DNA from: an uncultured Bacteroidales bacterium
GTDB taxonomy: Bacteria > Bacteroidota > Bacteroidia > Bacteroidales > UBA932
Direction: 5' to 3'
Assembly (NCBI GenBank): GCA_944323345.1
Contig: CALUSC010000002.1
Span: 1 to 64,000 of the forward strand
DNA length: 64,000 bases
The notes beneath the pieces are model-generated. The model was not told the origin of the DNA. It saw nothing but the letters and a program-made list of their open reading frames with translations, and did not search any database. Shown here one piece after another: positions 53,260 to 62,247 of this stretch (positions within the stretch are counted from its first letter, which is position 1; each line of letters starts with the position of its first letter). A program made the position numbers and the translations under genes.

Positions 53260-55749
53260 TTATCTTAGCGTGGCTCCGAATTCTTTTGCGAAAACATTGA
53301 CAAAGCGGGACATGATATTTTCCACATCCTTATCAGTCAACGTCTTATCCACATCCTGAAGTACGAAACTCAATGCATACTGTTTCTTGTTTTCCGGTAT
53401 CTTGTCACCTTTGTAGACATCGAACAGAGAAACGCTCTTCAAAAGCTTCTTCCCTGTCCTGCATGCGCATTTGTACAGGTCTGCATAAGAAACCGACTCA
53501 TCGAGCAGAAGTGCCAGATCTCTCCTGACTTCCGGATATTTCGGAAGTTCGCTGTATTTTATCTTATCCCTCCTTACCAGTTCGTAAAGTTCCGGCCAGC
53601 TTATTTCTGCTGCGAATACCGGCTGCTTGATGCCGAACTGCTTCAGTCTGGCAGGAGCTACAACTCCCATCACGGCCAGTGGACGCCTGCTTCCAGGAAG
53701 CGAATATACGAGTCCGTCTGAAAACATGTCCGACGGGGCCGGGGCATATTCCATGTTATAGATATTGCCGCCGAAACGCCTGAAAAGCTGTTCCATATAG
53801 CCTTTCAGCATGAAATAATCCCCTTTCTGCTGTCCTGTCCTCCAGGATTTTTCTCCAGGGCCGGATATGAACATGGAAAATGCGGTAGACTCGTTATAAC
53901 AGTCCAGGGTCTTGCCGTCCGTCTGCGGCTCGAAAGAATAGACAGAACCGTACTCGAACAGTTTCAGATTGTTCTCCTGTCTGTTGATATTGTACGCCAC
54001 CACTTCGAGTCCGCTCAGCAGAAGAGTCTGTCTGAGCACATTCAGATCGGAACTCAGCGGATTCAGAATCCTTACGCATTTTTCTTCAGGGAATGTCTTG
54101 AGTCTGGAATAATACTCGGATTTGGTCAGAGAGTTGTTCATGATCTCATTGAAGCCGTTGGCTGCCAGATAATCCGAAATCGCATTACGCACCAGTTCCG
54201 GTTCCGGCTTTTCCGTGTGGTTAACGGACATCTTGACATTTGCCGGCAATTCGATATTGTTGTATCCGTAAATACGCAATATTTCCTCTACGACATCGCA
54301 CTCCCTGTATACGTCCACCATATATGAAGGAGCCGCCACCGTGGCGCGGTTCACCACACCGGACTCATCGCATTCGCGTGAAATGAATTCATATTGCAGG
54401 TTTTCCAGGATAGTCCCTATGACATCGTGTCCTATTTTCTTTCCAATGAATGCCTCTATCCTGTCATAATCCAGGTCGATGACTTTCCTTTCTATCTTTT
54501 CCGGATAGAACTCCTGCATCTTTCCGACAATACGGCCCCCGGCCAGCTCGCAGATGAGCAATGCGGCACGTTTGGCAGCCCATTCGGTGACAAGCGGATC
54601 CGCGCCTCTCTCATAACGGAAAGAAGCATCCGTACTCAGACCGTGTCTCTTGGCGCTTTTCCTTATCGATACAGGATTGAAATATGCGCTTTCCAGGAAA
54701 ACATTGCAGGTAGCCTCGGTAACGCCGGATTTCTCTCCGCCGAATACACCTGCCAGACACATGGGTTTCTCCACGTCTGCTATCATGAGGTCGTTGGACG
54801 ACAGTTTTCTTTCCATACCGTCAAGAGTAATGAACGGCTCTCCTTCCACAGCCCTGCGGACCACTACCTTGTGGCCTTTTATCATGCCGGCATCGAAGGC
54901 ATGCAGAGGCTGGCCTATCTCCATAAGGACGAAATTAGTGATATCCACGACGTTGTTTATCGGCCTCAATCCTATGGAAAGCAGCTTCTTCTGAAGCCAT
55001 TCCGGAGACGGAGCGACCTTTACGCCCGCGATGGTAGTACCCGTATACCTCGGAGCCCCGTCTGGAGCCTGGACATCTATCGTAATGGCCCCGTCGATGA
55101 TATCGGGAGAGGTGCACTCACCTTCAGGCCCTTCCCGGAAGGCAGACACGTCAGGTATCTCTAAAGAACACGGGATCCCGTTCAGTTTCAGATACGCATA
55201 AAGATCTCTGGCCACTCCGATATGAGATGCGGCATCCACCCTGTTGGCCGTCAGGCCTATTTCTATTACCGAATCGCTTTCGAGTTTAAGGTAGTCTTTC
55301 GCCGGAGTGCCAGGGACGGCAGCAGGATCAAGGACCATGATACCGTCGTGGGATGTACCGATACCGAGTTCGTCTTCAGCGCAGATCATTCCGAAAGATT
55401 CCACTCCGCGGATTTTGGATTTCTTTATCTTGAAGTCCCCGCCGAGCACGGTACCCACTGTCGCCAGAAGCACTTTCTGGCCTGCAGCCACGTTCGGAGC
55501 TCCGCAGACTACCTGCAGAAGATCCCCTGTACCGGTATTCAGTCTGGTAATGTGCAGGTGATCCGAATCCGGATGATCGTAACACTCCACCACTTCAGCC
55601 ACTATCACTCCTGCCAGTCCCCCGGGAATCTGTTCCACTTCTTCCACAGCATCCACTTCAAGACCTATGGAAGTCAACGCCTCGGCTATTTCTTCAGGAT
55701 TAAGATCACACTTAAGATAATCTTTAAGCCAATTATAAGATACCTTCAT
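53260..55749 (-). CDS. pheT: Phenylalanyl-tRNA synthetase beta subunit
   Basis: The 829-residue beta subunit of the alpha2-beta2 enzyme. The N-terminus has the tRNA-binding OB domain (HPDSDHLHITRLNTG, VVCGAPNV), then B3/B4 and B5 domains (GLSTDASFRYERGADPLVTEWA), the catalytic-like core and the C-terminal ferredoxin-fold anticodon domain (YPEVRRDLALLLDESVSYADL to FAKEFGATLR). The alpha subunit gene is not in this window. It lies 18 bp after ftsY. Confidence 0.97.
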   Translation of the reverse strand: MKVSYNWLKDYLKCDLNPEEIAEALTSIGLEVDAVEEVEQIPGGLAGVIVAEVVECYDHPDSDHLHITRLNTGTGDLLQVVCGAPNVAAGQKVLLATVGTVLGGDFKIKKSKIRGVESFGMICAEDELGIGTSHDGIMVLDPAAVPGTPAKDYLKLESDSVIEIGLTANRVDAASHIGVARDLYAYLKLNGIPCSLEIPDVSAFREGPEGECTSPDIIDGAITIDVQAPDGAPRYTGTTIAGVKVAPSPEWLQKKLLSIGLRPINNVVDITNFVLMEIGQPLHAFDAGMIKGHKVVVRRAVEGEPFITLDGMERKLSSNDLMIADVEKPMCLAGVFGGEKSGVTEATCNVFLESAYFNPVSIRKSAKRHGLSTDASFRYERGADPLVTEWAAKRAALLICELAGGRIVGKMQEFYPEKIERKVIDLDYDRIEAFIGKKIGHDVIGTILENLQYEFISRECDESGVVNRATVAAPSYMVDVYRECDVVEEILRIYGYNNIELPANVKMSVNHTEKPEPELVRNAISDYLAANGFNEIMNNSLTKSEYYSRLKTFPEEKCVRILNPLSSDLNVLRQTLLLSGLEVVAYNINRQENNLKLFEYGSVYSFEPQTDGKTLDCYNESTAFSMFISGPGEKSWRTGQQKGDYFMLKGYMEQLFRRFGGNIYNMEYAPAPSDMFSDGLVYSLPGSRRPLAVMGVVAPARLKQFGIKQPVFAAEISWPELYELVRRDKIKYSELPKYPEVRRDLALLLDESVSYADLYKCACRTGKKLLKSVSLFDVYKGDKIPENKKQYALSFVLQDVDKTLTDKDVENIMSRFVNVFAKEFGATLR

Positions 55750-55767
55750 AATATAATCGCAATTTAT

Positions 55768-56706
55768 TTATTTCAAATCATCTTTCGAGAAAAGAGAATT
55801 CACGAACTCTCTCTTGTTGAATACTTTCAAGTCATCCACGCCTTCGCCGACACCCACGAACTTGACAGGAATCCTGAACTGGTCCACTATTCCTATCACC
55901 ACACCTCCTTTGGCTGTCCCGTCCAGTTTCGTGACAGCCAATGCAGTCACTTCCGTCGCTTTCGAGAATTCCTTTGCCTGCTGGAAAGCATTCTGCCCTG
56001 TCGAGCCGTCCAATACAAGGAGGACTTCATGCGGAGCGTCAGGAATGACTTTCTTCATCACGTTGCGGATTTTGGTAAGCTCGTTCATGAGATCGATTCT
56101 GTTGTGCAGACGCCCTGCAGTATCGATAAGGACGACATCCGCATTTCTGGCCACGGCAGATTTCACCGTATCGTAAGCTACGGAAGCCGGATCCGCGCCC
56201 ATCCCCTGCTTCACGATATCGACACCGGCCCTTTCCGCCCAGATGGTCAGCTGGTCGACGGCAGCCGCCCTGAATGTATCTGCAGCACCCAGGACAACTT
56301 TCTTTCCCTGCGCCTTCAGTTTTGCCGCCAGCTTCCCTATGGTCGTGGTCTTCCCTACCCCGTTCACGCCTACAACCATAATGACATAAGGCTTTTTGGT
56401 AAAATCGAAAACCGGCATGTCCCCTTCATCCTGGCCGGAGCCTGATACGTTGAGGAGCTTTCCTATCTCATCGTGCAGAAGATCGGTAAGTTCATCGAAA
56501 GACACGAATTTGTCTTTCTGGACCCTGTCTTCCAGGTTATCGATAACCCGGAGAGTCGTATCGACACCCATATCCGTAGCGATCAAGGCCTCTTCTATGG
56601 CGTCGAGAGTCTCGTCATCTACTTTTGACTTCCCGATCACCGCCCTGGATATGCGGTCGAAAAAACTGCGTCTGGTCTTCTGGACACCTTTATCGAAAAT
56701 TCCCAT
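55768..56706 (-). CDS. ftsY: Signal recognition particle receptor
   Basis: A GTPase of 312 residues that docks SRP-ribosome complexes at the membrane. The NG domain shows GVNGVGKTTTIGKLA (P-loop), DTFRAAAVDQL, DTAGRLHN and TKLDGTAKGGV. There is almost no acidic A domain, which is normal for this phylum. A promoter element (56740-56747) and the terminator of the ribosomal protein operon lie just upstream. Confidence 0.97.
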   Translation of the reverse strand: MGIFDKGVQKTRRSFFDRISRAVIGKSKVDDETLDAIEEALIATDMGVDTTLRVIDNLEDRVQKDKFVSFDELTDLLHDEIGKLLNVSGSGQDEGDMPVFDFTKKPYVIMVVGVNGVGKTTTIGKLAAKLKAQGKKVVLGAADTFRAAAVDQLTIWAERAGVDIVKQGMGADPASVAYDTVKSAVARNADVVLIDTAGRLHNRIDLMNELTKIRNVMKKVIPDAPHEVLLVLDGSTGQNAFQQAKEFSKATEVTALAVTKLDGTAKGGVVIGIVDQFRIPVKFVGVGEGVDDLKVFNKREFVNSLFSKDDLK

Positions 56707-56739
56707 AACAAAAGTTTATCATGATTCGCAACAAACTTT

Positions 56740-56747
56740 CAAAGTTA
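56740..56747 (-). promoter_or_regulatory. -7 promoter element of ftsY
   Basis: Minus-strand TAACTTTG matches TAnnTTTG and leaves a leader of about 27 nt. It lies after the terminator at 56779-56809, so ftsY-pheT probably start a separate transcript. No correctly spaced TTG was found. Confidence 0.55.
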
Positions 56748-56778
56748 CTGAAAATTGATGAAAAACCGAAATAAATAC

Positions 56779-56809
56779 AAAAAGGAGCCGGTCTTTTCTG
56801 ACCAGCTCC
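56779..56809 (-). terminator. Intrinsic terminator of rpmB-rpmG-DUF4295
   Basis: On the minus strand GGAGCTGGTC and GACCGGCTCC (one wobble pair) form a 10-bp stem with a 6-nt loop, followed by TTTTTG. It lies 22 bp after the DUF4295 stop. Confidence 0.85.
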
Positions 56810-56831
56810 CGGATATAGGACTAAATCAATG

Positions 56832-56990
56832 TTATTTCTTCGCGAAGAAATCCTTGACTTTCTCAGCTTCCACAAGCTCTTCCTTGAACATGTAAGCACC
56901 TGTCTTGGAAGACTTGTCCATGCGGATGCACTTAACCATAGTCTTAGCGCCTGACTTGGCACTGAAGGTTGCGACTGCTTTCTTTGCCAT
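56832..56990 (-). CDS. DUF4295 small basic protein (ribosome-associated)
   Basis: A 52-residue basic protein (starts MAKKAVATFSAK, ends KVKDFFAKK) encoded after rpmB and rpmG, as throughout Bacteroidota. It matches DUF4295. I recall it being found as an extra large-subunit protein, called bL38, in a Flavobacterium ribosome structure; that is from memory. It has a strong Shine-Dalgarno sequence, AGGAGG at 57004-56999, 8 nt before ATG, which is unusual for this phylum and nearly identical to the one before infC. Confidence 0.85.
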   Translation of the reverse strand: MAKKAVATFSAKSGAKTMVKCIRMDKSSKTGAYMFKEELVEAEKVKDFFAKK

Positions 56991-57006
56991 AAATCAATCC
57001 TCCTGC

Positions 57007-57195
57007 TTATTTAATCTCACGATGAAGGGTCACTTTCTTGAGGTATGGGTTATATTTCATACGCTCCAGACGCTGAGTAGTATTCTTCTTGTTCTTGGTC
57101 GTGATGTATCTTGACATTCCAGGTACACCGCTTTCCCTCTGTTCAGTGCATTCCAAGATTACCTGCACTCTGTTACCTTTTGCTTTCTTTGCCAT
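57007..57195 (-). CDS. rpmG: 50S ribosomal protein L33
   Basis: A 62-residue protein with the L33 pattern [19 protein letters not shown] and a [17 protein letters not shown] segment. It lacks the zinc-binding CxxC pairs, so it is the zinc-independent form. It lies 11 bp after rpmB. Confidence 0.95.
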   Translation of the reverse strand: MAKKAKGNRVQVILECTEQRESGVPGMSRYITTKNKKNTTQRLERMKYNPYLKKVTLHREIK

Positions 57196-57206
57196 AACTC
57201 CCGGAA

Positions 57207-57449
57207 TTAAACAATGTTAATATATCCCTTCTTCTGTGCAGCTTTTACAGTTGCGTCGACACCGTTTTTCATGATGTCCCTGATACCCTTGCACGATACC
57301 TTGAGTGTTACGAACCTCTGCTCTTCCTCTGACCAGAATTTCTTGGTTTTCAGATTGATAGCAAAAATACGTTTCGTGCGCTTCTTGGAATGGGAAACAT
57401 TGTTTCCGACCATTCTCTTTCTACCTGTAACTTGACAAACCTTTGCCAT
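57207..57449 (-). CDS. rpmB: 50S ribosomal protein L28
   Basis: An 80-residue protein with [27 protein letters not shown], the standard L28 start, and [16 protein letters not shown] near the end. First gene of the rpmB-rpmG-DUF4295 operon; its promoter is embedded in the terminator of lepB. Confidence 0.96.
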   Translation of the reverse strand: MAKVCQVTGRKRMVGNNVSHSKKRTKRIFAINLKTKKFWSEEEQRFVTLKVSCKGIRDIMKNGVDATVKAAQKKGYINIV

Positions 57450-57487
57450 TATATATAACTTTTATAATTTTTCAATTTAAGGGGCTG

Positions 57488-57518
57488 CAAATATCGCTAA
57501 AAAAAATCTAAAATACAA
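57488..57518 (-). promoter_or_regulatory. Promoter of rpmB
   Basis: On the minus strand TTG (57518-57516), a 20-bp spacer and GATATTTG (57495-57488, one mismatch to TAnnTTTG). It overlaps the AT-rich terminator hairpin that follows lepB. Confidence 0.55.
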
Positions 57519-57527
57519 TACTTTAGA
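57499..57527 (-). terminator. AT-rich intrinsic terminator of the thrS-lepB operon
   Basis: Minus-strand TCTAAAG and TTTTAGA pair around a 7-nt loop, followed by eight T. The stem starts inside the lepB stop codon. The stem is weak because it has few GC pairs, so termination may be incomplete. Confidence 0.5.
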
Positions 57528-58872
57528 CAAATTTTAGGAAACGGCTCCACCTTATGTTTCCTGGGAAAGACTTATTTCTGTCGGTCGACAACCAGATTAC
57601 CACCGGCTTTCCGACGATGTGGTCTTCAGGAACGAATCCCCAGTATCTCGAATCCAGTGAATTGTGCCTGTTGTCGCCCATCATGAAGAAATAGTCCTGC
57701 TTGAAAGTATAGTTCCGGGCCTCTTCTCCGTTTATGAAGATCCTGCCGTCCTGAGCGACCTCCAGAGAATTGCCTTCGTATGAAGTTATTATTCTCTCAT
57801 ACAGGGGAAGTGTCAGGGAATCCAGGCTGACTGTCGCACCCTTTTCGGGAATCCACAGCGGACCGAAATTGTCGCGCGTCCACTTGTAGTCCTCTGAAAA
57901 CGGGAATATCGTCAGATATGAATCAGGATCATCGGGCGGATATACATCGATGACCGGTTCCACGGACACGACATTCGGATAGCTGCTTATCTTCTCCAGC
58001 CTCCCGGCGGTAAGCGGCATGCACGGATAGCCCGGAAGCTGCTGGTCGTACCAGAGTTCGGACGTGTTGAGTCCGAGAGATTCCAGGTTTACCGGATTTA
58101 TCCTCTGTCCGTCAGTCACCACACGGTATGAATTCTGCACGCCTGGATAAACCTCCTGCTGCTGCGAATTCACATAGACAAGTCCGTTCCTTATTTCAAG
58201 CGTATCACCGTGTACGGCAACACATCTCTTCACATAATGGTCCTTCTTGTCCATCGGGCGTACTTTTACCGGTCCGTAATACTCAATCACATTCTCACGG
58301 CCGATGGTACGGCACATCGCGTAGTAATCTTCTGCGGGGAACTTGGTCAGCACCGTGTCTCCGTTCGGGAATCCGAATACCACGTAGTCGCCCCTCCTTA
58401 CTTCACGGAAACCTTTCAGCCTCCGGTATTTGTTCTGGATAAGGGTAGAGTAGGATTCGCCTCCTCCCGGCAGGACATTATGGGTAAACGGTATCGTCAG
58501 AGGAGTCTGAGGCACCCGTGGCCCGTATGTCAGTTTGCTGACGAAAAGATGATCCCCCGTCATAAGGGAACTTTCCATCGATGATGAAGGAATCTTGAAC
58601 GCCTGGAAAAAGAAAATATTGATGAAAGTAACAACAATCACCGCAAAGATAATGGCGTCAAGCCATTCGAGCAGAGGATTGCGTTTCTCCCCTTCCTTGT
58701 ACGTCTTCTTCCAGAAAGCCCATTTCACCTTTCGGGTGATATGGTGGTCGAAAATCACTGCAAGACCGAAGAGCCACCAATAATTTCCGAGCCAGATGAC
58801 CCAAAGCAGATACAGCAAAGCCCAGAAACCGAACCTAACCCATCTGTTATGGTAAAATTCCTTCCAGCCCAT
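57523..58872 (-). CDS. lepB: Signal peptidase I (long Bacteroidota form)
   Basis: The membrane protease that removes signal peptides, 449 residues. The catalytic Ser is in IPSSSMESSLMTGD, the general-base Lys in YVKRCVAVHGD, and the late motif FFMMGDNRHNSLDSRYWGFVP. It has an N-terminal membrane part and a large insertion of about 150 residues between the Lys and GDNR boxes, as is usual for the phylum. It starts 8 bp after rplT, the last gene of the thrS-infC-rpmI-rplT run. Confidence 0.95.
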   Translation of the reverse strand: MGWKEFYHNRWVRFGFWALLYLLWVIWLGNYWWLFGLAVIFDHHITRKVKWAFWKKTYKEGEKRNPLLEWLDAIIFAVIVVTFINIFFFQAFKIPSSSMESSLMTGDHLFVSKLTYGPRVPQTPLTIPFTHNVLPGGGESYSTLIQNKYRRLKGFREVRRGDYVVFGFPNGDTVLTKFPAEDYYAMCRTIGRENVIEYYGPVKVRPMDKKDHYVKRCVAVHGDTLEIRNGLVYVNSQQQEVYPGVQNSYRVVTDGQRINPVNLESLGLNTSELWYDQQLPGYPCMPLTAGRLEKISSYPNVVSVEPVIDVYPPDDPDSYLTIFPFSEDYKWTRDNFGPLWIPEKGATVSLDSLTLPLYERIITSYEGNSLEVAQDGRIFINGEEARNYTFKQDYFFMMGDNRHNSLDSRYWGFVPEDHIVGKPVVIWLSTDRNKSFPGNIRWSRFLKFV

Positions 58873-58880
58873 TCAAAGAA

Positions 58881-59225
58881 CTATTTTACAGAGTTTACTA
58901 TAGCCTCAAATGCCTGAGGGTTATTCATGGCAAGGTCAGCAAGAACTTTGCGGTTCAAACCGATATTCTGCTTTCCGAGCTTTCCCATGAACTGTGAATA
59001 AGTCATGCCATACTGACGTGCAGCGGCATTGATCCTCTGGATCCACAGTGCACGGAAATTACGTTTCTTGGTCTTGCGGTCACGGTAAGCGTATGTAAGA
59101 CCTTTTTCATAAGTATTCTTTGCTACCGTCCAAACATTCTTTCTTGAAAGAAAATAGCCGCGGGTTTTCTTAAGGATTTTCTTGCGGCGTGCCCTTGAGG
59201 CAACTGAATTTACCGATCTTGGCAT
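58881..59225 (-). CDS. rplT: 50S ribosomal protein L20
   Basis: A 114-residue ribosomal protein with [39 protein letters not shown] and [10 protein letters not shown]. In E. coli, L20 binds its own operon leader; no such structure could be recognised here. Encoded between rpmI and lepB. Confidence 0.97.
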   Translation of the reverse strand: MPRSVNSVASRARRKKILKKTRGYFLSRKNVWTVAKNTYEKGLTYAYRDRKTKKRNFRALWIQRINAAARQYGMTYSQFMGKLGKQNIGLNRKVLADLAMNNPQAFEAIVNSVK

Positions 59226-59301
59226 AAATTTAACTGTTTTATGGAGGCAGTGTCCGTCAACGGAGCTTTTCTACTGCATTCCAAGTTTGACATTAATGTA
59301 A

Positions 59302-59496
59302 TTAAATTCCCAACAAAGCTTTGACTCTGCTTTCATCAACACGGTCGATAAGGCCGAAATGAGTCAAATTCCTTTTCTGCTTCTTGGTCTTCTTGGTGAG
59401 AATGTGGCTTTTGTAAGCGTGTTTTCTCTTGATCTTGCCCGTTCCGGTAAGCCTGAAACGCTTTTTTGCACCGGAGTTGGTCTTAGTCTTTGACAT
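59302..59496 (-). CDS. rpmI: 50S ribosomal protein L35
   Basis: A 64-residue protein: [31 protein letters not shown] is the family N-terminus (TxSgAkKRFk type). In the usual infC-rpmI-rplT order, 47 bp after infC. Confidence 0.97.
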   Translation of the reverse strand: MSKTKTNSGAKKRFRLTGTGKIKRKHAYKSHILTKKTKKQKRNLTHFGLIDRVDESRVKALLGI

Positions 59497-59543
59497 AGTT
59501 AAACTTTTTACTGTTAATAATATATGAATCCGGACCGCCCGGA

Positions 59544-60164
59544 TTATTTTTTCTTGACCGGAGCTATCATCATCATCATCCTCTTTCCTTCGAGTTTAGG
59601 CATCTGTTCCGCACGCCCGTATTCTTCGAGTTCGAGAGCGAATCTGAGAAGAAGTTTTTCTCCCTGATCCACATAAAGGATAGCCCTTCCCTTGAAAAAG
59701 ACCGAAGCCTTCACCTTTGAGCCTTCCTGAAGGAAGCCAATGGCATGTTTCAGTTTGAACTGGAAATCATGCTCGTCGGTATTGGGCCCGAATCTTATTT
59801 CCTTTATGACTACCTTGGTAGAATTGGCCTTCATCTCCTTGGCTTTCTTCTTCTGCTGGTACAGATACTTCTGGTAGTCGATAATCTTACACACAGGAGG
59901 ATCTACTTTGGCAGTAATTTCAACCAGGTCAAGTCCAAGCTCTTCCGCCTTCTTCAAGGCTTCAGAAATAGAATATACACCCTGCTCCGGCACATTGTCA
60001 CCGACAAGTCTGACTTTCGGAGCGGTGATTTCTTCATTTATTCTCAATCCGTCATCATCCTTCCTGACCCTGCGGTCATTTACAGGACGCCCTGCACCCT
60101 GGGGACCGTTATTAGGCCTTGGTCCTGAAAATTTCGGTGCAGAAGGTTTAAATGGTGCTGCGAT
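59544..60164 (-). CDS. infC: Translation initiation factor IF-3, starting at an AUC codon
   Basis: IF-3 of 206 residues, which checks start-codon choice on the 30S subunit. The core shows [24 protein letters not shown] and [20 protein letters not shown]. No ATG, GTG or CTG lies at a suitable place: the core frame opens at TTG 60047, but it continues through an in-frame Gly/Pro-rich N-terminus ([14 protein letters not shown]) to ATC at 60164-60162. That ATC is 8 nt after AGGAGG (60178-60173), with a stop two codons further up. An AUU/AUC start is the classic feature of infC, letting IF-3 repress its own translation. Confidence 0.9.
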   Translation of the reverse strand: MAAPFKPSAPKFSGPRPNNGPQGAGRPVNDRRVRKDDDGLRINEEITAPKVRLVGDNVPEQGVYSISEALKKAEELGLDLVEITAKVDPPVCKIIDYQKYLYQQKKKAKEMKANSTKVVIKEIRFGPNTDEHDFQFKLKHAIGFLQEGSKVKASVFFKGRAILYVDQGEKLLLRFALELEEYGRAEQMPKLEGKRMMMMIAPVKKK

Positions 60165-60172
60165 AAATTAAT

Positions 60173-60178
60173 CCTCCT
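60173..60178 (-). promoter_or_regulatory. Strong Shine-Dalgarno sequence of infC
   Basis: AGGAGG on the minus strand with an 8-nt spacer ATTAATTT to the ATC start. It fixes the infC start. The DUF4295 gene has AGGAGG with spacer ATTGATTT; other ribosomal genes here (rpmB, rpmI, rplT, thrS) have none. Confidence 0.85.
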
Positions 60179-60212
60179 AAATTAAGTTAACAATAATAAA
60201 TATAGTGCAAGG

Positions 60213-62171
60213 CTATGATAACATCTCATCAACCTCTTTCTTCACCAAAGCGATGAAATCTTCCGTTTTCATGGAACCTTCATCCTTGCCTCCCTGTCTT
60301 CTGACGGAGACAGTCCCTTCCTCCATTTCCTTTTCTCCGACGATCACAAGGAACGGGATTCTGCGTAACTCACTCTCTCTTATCCTCTTTCCTATCGTCT
60401 CATTCCTTTCGTCGATTGAGGCGCGAATATCGGAATTATTCATCAAATCGCAAACTTTTTTTGCATAATCAGCAAATTTTTCACTCACAGGCAGGATATT
60501 TACCTGGTCCGGAGTCAGCCAGAGAGGAAGCTTTCCACCTGTATGTTCGAGGAGAACGGCGACGAATCTTTCCAGAGATCCGAACGGAGCCCTGTGAATC
60601 ATGATCGGCCTATGCTTCTTTCCGTCGCTGCCTGTATATTCGAGTTCGAATCTTTCCGGAAGGTTATAGTCCACCTGTATGGTACCGAGCTGCCACTTTC
60701 TTCCGATAGCATCCTTTACCATGAAGTCGAGCTTCGGGCCGTAGAATGCGGCCTCGCCAGGGACAACTATGGTCTTGAGTCCCTTTTCGGCGGCAGCGTC
60801 GATGATGGCCTGCTCAGCCTTGGCCCAGTTCTCGTCTGTACCGATATATTTCTCCTTATGATTAGGATCCCTCAAAGATACCTGCGCGATATATTCGCTG
60901 AAATCCAATGTCTTAAACACATAAAGGATAATGTCTATCACCTTGCAGAACTCTTCCTTGAGCTGATCCGGGCGGCAGAAAAGATGTGCGTCATCCTGTG
61001 TAAAGCCGCGGACTCTGGTAAGCCCGTGAAGCTCGCCGCTCTGTTCGTAACGGTACACAGTCCCGAACTCGGCATACCTGAGAGGGAGATCCTTGTATGA
61101 TCTCGGTTTTGACCTGTATATCTCGCAATGATGCGGGCAGTTCATCGGCTTCAGAAGGAATTCCTCTCCCTCCTGCGGAGTATGGATAGGCTGGAATGAA
61201 TCCTTGCCGTATTTGGCATAATGTCCCGAAGTGACATAAAGATCCTTGTTACCTATATGAGGAGTTATGACAGGAAGATAACCGTATGACTTCTGTATCT
61301 TCTTGAGGAAATTTTCCAGACGTTCGCGCAGTTCCGCACCTTTCGGCAGCCACATCGGAAGCCCCTGTCCCACGCGCGGAGAGAATGTGAAGAGCTCCAT
61401 CTCCTTTCCGAGCTTCCTGTGGTCTCTTTTCTTCGCCTCTTCAAGCAGTACTAGATACTCGTCCAGCATGGATTTCTTAGGGAAAGTGATACCGTATATC
61501 CTGGTAAGCATTTTCCGGCTCTCGTCTCCGCGCCAGTAAGCTCCGGCTATGGATGTAAGCTTTACAGCCTTGATGACGGAAGTATCCTTCAGGTGCGGGC
61601 CGCGGCACAGATCAGTGAAGTCGCCGTTGGTATAGAATGTAATGGTCCCGTCTTCCAGCTCGCCTATGAGTTCGCACTTGTATTCGTCCCCCTTCTCGCG
61701 GAAAGTTTCCAGAGCCTCGGCCTTCGGCACTTCCCTGCGGACGAACTGTTCCCTGGATCTGGCGAGTTCCGTCATCTTATCCTCTACTGCCTTGAGATCG
61801 GCTTCCGTTATCTGCCTTTCGCCGAGGTCCACATCGTAATAGAAACCGTTTTCAATGGCAGGACCGATGCCGAACTTCACTCCGGGATACAATTTTTCAA
61901 GCGCAGCCGCAAGAAGATGTGAAGAAGAATGCCAGAATACATGCTTGCCTTCGTCATCCTCCCATTTCAGCAGCCTGAGATGGCAGTCCGAACCGATCGG
62001 ACGATCGAGATCGTATATCATCGTGTTTCCTGCAGGATCATCATCAGGTTTCACCTCTGCGGCCAGCACTTCCGCCGCAAGTCTGGGACTGATGCCCTGT
62101 GCTATCTGGTACGCAGTAACCCCGTTTTCGAAAGATTTTGCGCTACCGTCAGGAAATGTTACTTTAATCAT
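60213..62171 (-). CDS. thrS: Threonyl-tRNA synthetase
   Basis: An aminoacyl-tRNA synthetase of 652 residues. An N-terminal TGS domain ([20 protein letters not shown]) is followed by the editing domain with HSSSHLL (HxxxH) and by the class II core with zinc ligands in [10 protein letters not shown] and the motif [13 protein letters not shown]. The C-terminal anticodon domain ends in VKKEVDEML. The start is ATG 62171; the longer frame begins at TTG 62201 and overlaps the promoter. First gene of the thrS-infC-rpmI-rplT-lepB operon. Confidence 0.97.
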   Translation of the reverse strand: MIKVTFPDGSAKSFENGVTAYQIAQGISPRLAAEVLAAEVKPDDDPAGNTMIYDLDRPIGSDCHLRLLKWEDDEGKHVFWHSSSHLLAAALEKLYPGVKFGIGPAIENGFYYDVDLGERQITEADLKAVEDKMTELARSREQFVRREVPKAEALETFREKGDEYKCELIGELEDGTITFYTNGDFTDLCRGPHLKDTSVIKAVKLTSIAGAYWRGDESRKMLTRIYGITFPKKSMLDEYLVLLEEAKKRDHRKLGKEMELFTFSPRVGQGLPMWLPKGAELRERLENFLKKIQKSYGYLPVITPHIGNKDLYVTSGHYAKYGKDSFQPIHTPQEGEEFLLKPMNCPHHCEIYRSKPRSYKDLPLRYAEFGTVYRYEQSGELHGLTRVRGFTQDDAHLFCRPDQLKEEFCKVIDIILYVFKTLDFSEYIAQVSLRDPNHKEKYIGTDENWAKAEQAIIDAAAEKGLKTIVVPGEAAFYGPKLDFMVKDAIGRKWQLGTIQVDYNLPERFELEYTGSDGKKHRPIMIHRAPFGSLERFVAVLLEHTGGKLPLWLTPDQVNILPVSEKFADYAKKVCDLMNNSDIRASIDERNETIGKRIRESELRRIPFLVIVGEKEMEEGTVSVRRQGGKDEGSMKTEDFIALVKKEVDEMLS

Positions 62172-62198
62172 ATCTTGGTCTGTTAATCTACAAGGCTG

Positions 62199-62206
62199 CA
62201 AAGGTA
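62199..62206 (-). promoter_or_regulatory. -7 promoter element of thrS
   Basis: Minus-strand TACCTTTG, leaving a leader of about 20-25 nt. It lies 12 bp from the divergent rightward element at 62219-62226. Confidence 0.55.
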
Positions 62207-62218
62207 CAATTTTTTTTC

Positions 62219-62226
62219 TATCTTTG
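62219..62226 (+). promoter_or_regulatory. -7 promoter element of the DUF4199 gene
   Basis: TATCTTTG, an exact match to TAnnTTTG, 21 bp before the ATG at 62248. The two divergent elements are so close that RNA polymerases would interfere. Confidence 0.6.
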
Positions 62227-62247
62227 CGCAGTCAAAAGCGAATTTGT

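Noticed and set aside
58872..58881. Bacteroidales-1 type RNA directly after rplT
   Set aside because: That RNA is often found after L20 genes, but here lepB starts 8 bp after rplT, leaving no room.
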